Below are positions 58,080 to 64,000 of a stretch of DNA of 64,000 bases, one piece after another. This DNA comes from Labyrinthula sp. Ha (taxonomy: Eukaryota > Sar > Bigyra > Labyrinthulida > Labyrinthulaceae). The translations under genes were made by a program, and so were the position numbers. Numbering within the stretch: the stretch's first letter is position 1; each line of letters opens with the position of its first letter. A model generated the notes under the pieces. It made no database searches. It was given only the letters and a program-made list of their open reading frames with translations, and was not told the origin of the DNA. The stretch covers positions 672,668 through 736,667 of the forward strand of contig JAALGZ010000017.1 of NCBI GenBank assembly GCA_015227615.1, written 5' to 3'.

Positions 58080-58379
58080 AGTCAGACACTAAGCAGTCGA
58101 GTGTACGACTCTCTCCATACTGACTGTTTACACTTTACATAGTTATAATACAATATTACATTACTGCACAATTGGTGCAACTTTACATAATACATTTTTA
58201 CTAATACATAAGCACCGGAAACAACAGATAGTAAAACCTCAATATCTCAACAACTACTGGGAGTTAGAAGACGTTACTTATATCATTTTAAAGCTGTTTT
58301 CAAGCTCTTTCAGTTTGTTTAAGTTAGTATACGTATCCTCATACACATATAGACGATACGGACAATCACTTGTCTAACT
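58080..58379 (+). repeat. 3' LTR of copia element
   Basis: 300 bp matching the 5' LTR. The first ~115 bp are identical and all 10 differences lie in the remainder, half of them in a 20-bp cluster. It ends 116 bp before the start codon of the leucine-rich gene at 58496. No clear polypurine tract precedes it. Confidence 0.93.
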
Positions 58380-58495
58380 CCCTTTATTATATTTAAGACT
58401 CAATTAAGAATAGAAGAATTTTTCTATTTATTCTATTCCCGGAAAAAAAACAAGAAAAAGAATAAAGTTTCGTTTGAAAATACAATTTCAATTCT

Positions 58496-59482
58496 ATGAA
58501 CGCTTCTAAAAATTATATCATAACTTTTCATAGATCAAGAAAATATATTCGCCTGCTTCAAGAGATAGAGGGATTTAATTTCTGGGTTCGTCTCGAGCAA
58601 GGGATAAAACAAATAGACGAAGAAGACGAAATAGACATTTTGGAGCTCACACATTTCAAATTCAAACTAAGCGAAAAAGAAAAAAACCTGGTTTTAGATT
58701 TTTTGAACAAAATTGATTTTAAACACCTTATCATTCGTGAGATGAACTTAAAAGTTCTGAGAATAAATTCTTTCTTGTTATCTTTGCTACAAAAAGTTGG
58801 CGAATTAGTCGAACTTGAGATTATAGGGAGATGTTCAGATCATCAACTTAACTTAATTTATATTTTATTATATCAGATAAAGACTCTAAAAATACTGAAA
58901 TTTAACTCCCATACTAATGAAAAAGTCCCAAAGATAATAAGAAAACAAATCATAAACTCATTGCACATGGTTGAAGAACTTCATATCCCTTTCAGTTCAA
59001 TTAGTCATCATTTTTATAAAACCATTACAAGTACAATAAATTATTTGAAACTGAAATCTTTAGGAATTAACATGAATTATGCAGATGAGGATTTTCTTGT
59101 TGAAAATTAAGTTAAACTTTGTAAAATATGCTCAAAAGCAAAAATATTAAAAGTTTCTGTTTATGTGAATGATCTGAACCAACTTCCTCTTTTCCTAGCA
59201 TCTCAACTACTCTTAAAATGTCCAAATTTTATTTGGTTTATTGAACTAGGCGTAATGTATGGTAATATAGAAAGAGCAAAGGAATTCCTTTCTGCCAGTG
59301 TCATGATTCAGGATGAATGCAATGTATTTTCAAAGATTTTCTTTTCCTGCAGTAAAGATTTTCCACAGTTCTACAACAACATTTTCAGTAGAAGTAGAAC
59401 TTTCTTCTCTGAAGAATGGAGTGAATCAAAGGATGCCAATAGGAAAGGATATCTAAATTCAACAACTATTACCAAGTGATCT
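58496..59482 (+). pseudogene. Leucine-rich protein of a local family, interrupted by TAA
   Basis: From ATG 58496 the frame runs 204 codons to a TAA at 59108-59110, then continues in the same frame to TGA at 59480. The two parts together align along their length with the intact paralogue at 60996-61967. For example, SISHHFYKTITSTINYLKLKSLGI matches the paralogue's LSSHFFKNLATKADISNLQILSV, and VYVNDLNQLPLFLASQLL matches VYGNIEMFLTSQLL. The protein is rich in Leu, Ile and Lys in irregular leucine-rich-repeat style, with no signal peptide or membrane span. The simplest reading is a recently inactivated copy; read-through or a truncated product is possible. No GT-AG intron removing the TAA keeps the frame. 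The copia 3' LTR lies just upstream and may have cut off its promoter. Confidence 0.6.
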
Positions 59483-60995
59483 CCTCGTTTCTTTCTTTTT
59501 ATACAAAATAAATATAACATAACTTATTGTACTTTTGATACCTGATAATTTTTTTTGGTTGCATTTATGGGTAATTTTATAATGAAACTTCTTAGAAAAT
59601 AGTAAATGATAACAGTTTATTCAAGAAATACAAGTAGATTAAGCCAAGAAGTAAAGGACTTATGAAATCTTTGTATTAAAGGTTAGTTAGTATCAATAAC
59701 GCTCCAAGTTAATATCAAGATGTGCTTTCGTGTTTCCTGGATGTATATTTTTTATACGATATGCAAAAGGTCATTAGCATGTTCCTTATAGTTTCCTTTT
59801 CAGAGAAAATCACAAAAATCCCAGAAATATTCGTTTCGTTACAATATCTTATAACATTTCTGTAATATTTAGAAGACCATCTTAAAATTTTCTAGTCATT
59901 ACATTGACATTCTCCAATGCCTTCATTCTTTCTACCATTCGGCCATTGGTAAACTAACTAATAAGAAGAGCAGCCAATTTATTTTAAAATCAAACTCAAC
60001 CCACACTGTTTTAAACTATATGCTTATGCTTTCTTGGTAAATAAGCTAGAATTTTTTTCTATATCTCTTTCAACAGTATATTCAAATTAATCTTTATGGT
60101 CATTAAATCATAAAGTTTTATTTTTAGTCGAAATTCCTCTGTAGAAAATCTTAGAAGCTTAATTAGAAATAAATACATACTTTTTAAACCTCTCTATTAG
60201 TAAAAAATGAATATTTTTATCCAATTTTGATAAAATTAATTTATCAACTTTAGTCATAAACTCAAAGATGCCAATCAGCTGCTTTTCTTTGGCTTTACTC
60301 AATTAACAGTTCATTATCACATTATCTTATCCTCAATATAGAAACAATGATTCTGCTAGTTTAAGATTTACTAAACTAAACTTATAGCTACGTTACTTTT
60401 CCTTCAAGTTGTGAATAACGAATAACAATACAAATACCTATAGTAGATATTAATCAGTTGGTACAAACTCTATCTTTCCTTGATTTAGTTTTTTACTAAA
60501 ACATTGTTTTGACCATTATCTATTTACAAATTATATTTTCAAGTTCTACTTTGATATTTTGTAGTGTTTTTTTTCTATGAGTATTTTCTTTTAAATATTT
60601 TATAACAACCAGTCAAGAATATATTGATTACAAGTATTTCATGTTCTGTATTCAGTATATTAAACTAATGAGAAACAATAATATATTTATTTTTTTCTTG
60701 AACTACTTCCCTGATATTTGAATTCTTTTATCTAAATATTAAGAAAAGATAAAAACCATCAAATTTTCTCACCATAGAAAAAGATTCAATTCAATAGAAA
60801 TTGTATTTGAAAAAAATTCAATATATAGAAAAATATTGGTTTTGTACAGTGCACTTCAATCTTTAATTCTTTTAACATATGATGAATTTTATGAATATTT
60901 TTACTGGTTAAATACTAGTATTAGAGTAATGAAAAAATAAATCTGAAAGATTAACATAAGAGTTAAAAATGATCTCTTCCCATAAAATCACATAT
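59483..60995. other. Very AT-rich spacer between inverted paralogues
   Basis: About 1.5 kb of homopolymer-rich sequence between the 3' ends of the two leucine-rich genes; no gene or element end recognised. Confidence 0.5.
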
Positions 60996-61967
60996 CTAAG
61001 ATAGTTTAAGAACGTAATGATCACCAGACCTTCCAACCATCTTATCCCAGTTTTCGGGAGAAATCAACAACACTCTATGAACAAAACTGAAATCTTGATC
61101 ATTTCGATAGTCAAAGTTCTTGAAAATAATTTTGGATTCCCTTATTATATTATTCTCCATCTTAATTGCTGAATCAAAGAGATATTTTACTCCAACTCTA
61201 AAATATTGAAAAGTCGAACTACTGACTTCCCATTTTATTCCATTATTTTTTCTTAATAATTGAGATGTTAGAAACATTTCAATATTACCATAGACTTTAA
61301 TTCCAACTTCTTTAAGTAAACCAATTCCACACAGTTGTTGAACGAGGAAAAAGGTTTGAGAAACAACTCCTTCATCAACACCAAGACAATTAACAGATAA
61401 TATTTGCAAATTTGAAATATCCGCCTTAGTAGCTAAATTTTTAAAGAAATGACTGCTTAGTTTACATAAAGGATACTGAAACTCTTTGACTTGGTGAAAC
61501 AAACGAAGGAATTTCTTCTCTTGAATAGTTTTTATTTCAGGAGCAGTCGTACTTGTGAACTTGAAAACTCTTAAATTCTTCTGCCAAATTAGTGGATGAA
61601 ATAATAGTGTTGCATCATCAAGCGAGTATCCAGTTAAGAATACAAATTCTTCTATTCCTTTAAGTTCTTCAGAGAATATTACTAAGAGTTGTGATAGCTT
61701 TTTATAATCAATAACACAATGGTCCAGAGTTAGTGACTTGAATCTTAGTTTTTTTACTCTTGGCTTAATTATTGAAATATCATGACTAGGAATAGGATTT
61801 GTAATATTTGAAAGGCAAAGTTTAGTTGCCGTAAACTTTTCTATTCCGTTAATTTGGCTTTTTAGAGGAGGTGTGCGAATACAACTCCCACTTGGACGTT
61901 GTATAATATGAAGAAAATCATAATTTTGGTATATATTAGTAACATAAGAAAGAATAGGTGCATACAT
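60996..61967 (-). CDS. Leucine-rich protein of a local family, intact
   Basis: The 323-residue protein starts at ATG 61967 and ends in TAG. It has irregular leucine-rich units (for example VKKLRFKSLTLDHC, LKGIEEFVFLTG, LQILSVNCLGV, LLKEVGIKVYGN) spaced about 25-30 residues, without a signal peptide or membrane span. It is a clear paralogue of the interrupted copy at 58496-59482, in inverted (convergent) orientation 1.5 kb away. The N-terminal ~60 residues differ most between the copies. Such Leu/Ile/Lys-rich LRR proteins form lineage-specific expanded families in several protists. Function unknown. Confidence 0.7.
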   Translation of the reverse strand: MYAPILSYVTNIYQNYDFLHIIQRPSGSCIRTPPLKSQINGIEKFTATKLCLSNITNPIPSHDISIIKPRVKKLRFKSLTLDHCVIDYKKLSQLLVIFSEELKGIEEFVFLTGYSLDDATLLFHPLIWQKNLRVFKFTSTTAPEIKTIQEKKFLRLFHQVKEFQYPLCKLSSHFFKNLATKADISNLQILSVNCLGVDEGVVSQTFFLVQQLCGIGLLKEVGIKVYGNIEMFLTSQLLRKNNGIKWEVSSSTFQYFRVGVKYLFDSAIKMENNIIRESKIIFKNFDYRNDQDFSFVHRVLLISPENWDKMVGRSGDHYVLKLS

Positions 61968-64000
61968 TTATCTCTTTTTAACTTATAGAATTTGTTTTTC
62001 TATTTATTTTCTGTCTCTTTTAATTCAAAATATTATTAATTATGGTATTTTTTTAATTGTGGTCTTGAAATAAGTCTGGTCTAAATTAGACATTCTAATT
62101 GGAACAATTTTACTGGAACTAAAAAGAAATATTTGATAGAATATTTTGTAAACACACTTATTTTGAGAATTGGAGAAAATAAAAAACTACAAACTCTTAG
62201 AAACTTCATATCCCAAAGAAATTAAAGCTTAGACCTGGGTAATGGTCATTGCTTCTAATATAAATAGTTTTCACAAAACTTTGTAAAGAACAGGTGGTCT
62301 ATTGTGTTGCTCAATCAATTAAGAGAGCTGGCTACTCTGTTTAAGTAAAAAACCCTGAAAAAAAAACCTATATAACAATTTCCTAAAGCCCCCCGTCCCG
62401 AATTCACATGAATCTTTTTTTTGAAAATTTACTATATATTCTCATTTGTTTCAACAACTTTTCTCAGAATGCATTACTCATTAGCCTCGATGTTTTCAAT
62501 AAGTTATCAACGGTTGGAGAAGTAAATCATATAGATGTAACAATAAAGAATGCCAAATTTATTGTTCATTTATTCAAAAAATCTATCTAATTTGTAGAAA
62601 GCAATTGAGGGAATTTTATAGGGAAAAGGCCAACTCCTGAAAGGTTTGTTGTACTAGTGAAATACTACATTGAAGAACTTGTGACGTAAAGAGATAAAGT
62701 AGAAAACAGTGAAGTCTTGGTCTAATGTACGTTCATGTAAAACTGTTTTGTAATATATGTGTGACCAATCCTATTCTCAAGATATAATTAGCGGAAGAAT
62801 AGGAATAGTGAAAGCCAGGTATTTTTGTAAATATAGCTAACAACGGGTGATCTAATTCTGTTTATATTAAGAATAAAGATGGCCTAAAATACTCTTTTTA
62901 AGCTGAACTTTACATCAAGCACGTAGTTAATAATACATCAACTCTCGCTAAATAATGCTTCAATACTCCAATATTGCTTAAATTCATTTATATCAATTGT
63001 TTTTTTTTCTTTGAGGTACTCCTTTAATAATAATACTCTGCTCACACCTATAACCACAGCATCAGACTATGCAACACTTATACCCAATGTTACATGGATA
63101 AAATAATTAAGATACAGGAATGGTACTTATTCTAGACATATCAACACTGATAATAAATTGTCCAGGGAACGCAGTTCACAATAAAGTCACTTCAGGGTTA
63201 TAGGGTTGACGAATTACTCAAGCATCCTGTTAATATGTGATTGTTAATGTAAATATTAGAAATAGATCTTTTAGTAGTTACAATGTATATAACTATTTTG
63301 GGCAGTACGGCGCTATATAAAATAAAATTCTTGAAATAACACTTCTCAGTCAAAGATTTTCTTGGCAAAACACCAATATTCCTAAAAAATAGGCACAAAG
63401 GTACAGAAGCTAATTATAGAGGCCTTCTTGATGGAATTGAAATCTCAATGCATTAGACCTAAAATAAAGAAGTCTTAACGTTTATTCAAAACACTAAATT
63501 GCCTAAGTTAGTTAAAAGTAAGGTATATTTATAAACCAGAAAGAGAGTTTGTATTACATTTAGCCAATCTAGACCAGTATGAGTAACTCTAGCACTTGAA
63601 TATACAATAAGAGTACGTTAAGACAACTTACACAAATTAACTCTCTATCAATCCTACAGAGAATTCTACCCAATATAGTTAACATAGTCTTGGTCTACCT
63701 GACAGTCTCTGATAATGTACCTAAAAGCTTATGCAGTATCAAAACTGGATAAACAAGTCATTTTTTTATTTGAAGTATTGTGATTTAAGAATTCCACAAA
63801 AAACATGAAAGGATACTTCGCGCAAAAAATATAATTACCTTTTGTACTATGTACAACAATAAGTACAGGAAAATCGTTATCCTCAAGGTTCGGTAATATA
63901 TAAATACAATGTGTAAATCACGGTCAAAAGAGGCTCTCAAGTAGAAAAGAATCTACTTCGAAGTGCAAAAAAGCTTATAACCATCTAGACATTAGTAACA
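61968..64000. other. AT-rich sequence to window end, nothing recognised
   Basis: No supported gene, RNA or repeat. Small open frames (62408-62590 +, 63198-63398 -) have no recognisable content. Confidence 0.5.

Larger units (their letters stand above)
53316..58379 (+). mobile_element. Ty1/copia LTR retrotransposon, nearly whole
   Basis: A 5.06-kb fossil element bounded by two 300-bp LTRs. Internal parts in order: primer-binding site directly after the 5' LTR; gag-like region (53.6-54.5 kb) ending in two zinc knuckles (CFNCGEDFPHKGKQC and CSYCGKPNHFAKVC, about 54.52-54.62 kb); protease region with LAGLDSCSD (about 54.77 kb); integrase with an HHCC finger and D,D-E core (about 55.14-55.7 kb); reverse transcriptase with LLYVDDVLM (about 56.6-57.2 kb); and RNase H (about 57.6-58.0 kb). 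Integrase before RT places it in Ty1/copia (Pseudoviridae-type). The coding region has about two breaks, so it is treated as a fossil, but it is otherwise near full length. The LTRs differ at 10 of 300 positions, so the insertion is fairly young but not fresh. No target-site duplication was found. Confidence 0.95.

Noticed and set aside
1-64000. CRISPR arrays, bacterial operons, rRNA genes
   Set aside because: None seen; gene content and spacing are eukaryotic nuclear.

Overview
The window comes from a eukaryotic nuclear genome, most likely a single-celled protist. It encodes a PTS1 receptor (PEX5), an actin-like protein, a tetraspanin, a soluble-type adenylyl cyclase, eukaryote-style MTHFR, and LTR and non-LTR retroelements. 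The conserved genes are single uninterrupted reading frames with AT-rich third positions. Across eleven intact genes every Cys codon is TGT or TGC, every Trp codon is TGG, and the stops are seven TAA and four TAG with no TGA. I cannot name the organism. M14 carboxypeptidases with a C-terminal ShK-like domain and ADCY10-like cyclases are common in ciliates and other flagellated protists, but the Gln-UAA/UAG and Cys-UGA ciliate codes do not fit the conserved genes.

Layout: genes sit in small islands separated by deserts of 1.5-8 kb. 1-3135 desert; 3136-6546 soluble adenylyl cyclase; desert; 9616-12233 PEX5 and a Rieske protein, convergent and 20 bp apart; desert ending in a GC-richer patch (14.36-15.16 kb); 15.4-18.3 kb two very AT-rich, poorly conserved genes that are broken, intron-bearing or recoded; 18.3-28.0 kb desert holding a badly decayed LINE on the minus strand (about 20.3-23.9 kb); 28003-30589 actin-like gene and tetraspanin, convergent; desert; 33500-37790 a coiled-coil gene and a secreted carboxypeptidase, divergent; 8-kb desert; 45996-47417 second carboxypeptidase; 48970-50633 MTHFR and a small membrane protein, convergent; desert; 53316-58379 a nearly full-length Ty1/copia element; 58.5-62.0 kb two paralogous leucine-rich proteins in inverted orientation, one interrupted.

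The genes do not form a single pathway; most are housekeeping (peroxisome import, one-carbon metabolism, cytoskeleton, cAMP signalling). The strongest unusual signals are: (1) an 830-bp tract shared by the two carboxypeptidase genes with only about four differences, starting at a short palindrome in the promoter and stopping abruptly inside the coding region, which looks like gene conversion or a recent partial duplication; (2) a fossil LINE recognisable only by ordered endonuclease, RT and C-terminal motifs; (3) a lineage-specific gene with three in-frame TGA codons and no TAA or TAG, in a window where conserved genes never end in TGA; (4) an actin-like protein that has lost the catalytic Gln and neighbouring nucleotide-site residues. 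I saw no convincing new multi-gene system.
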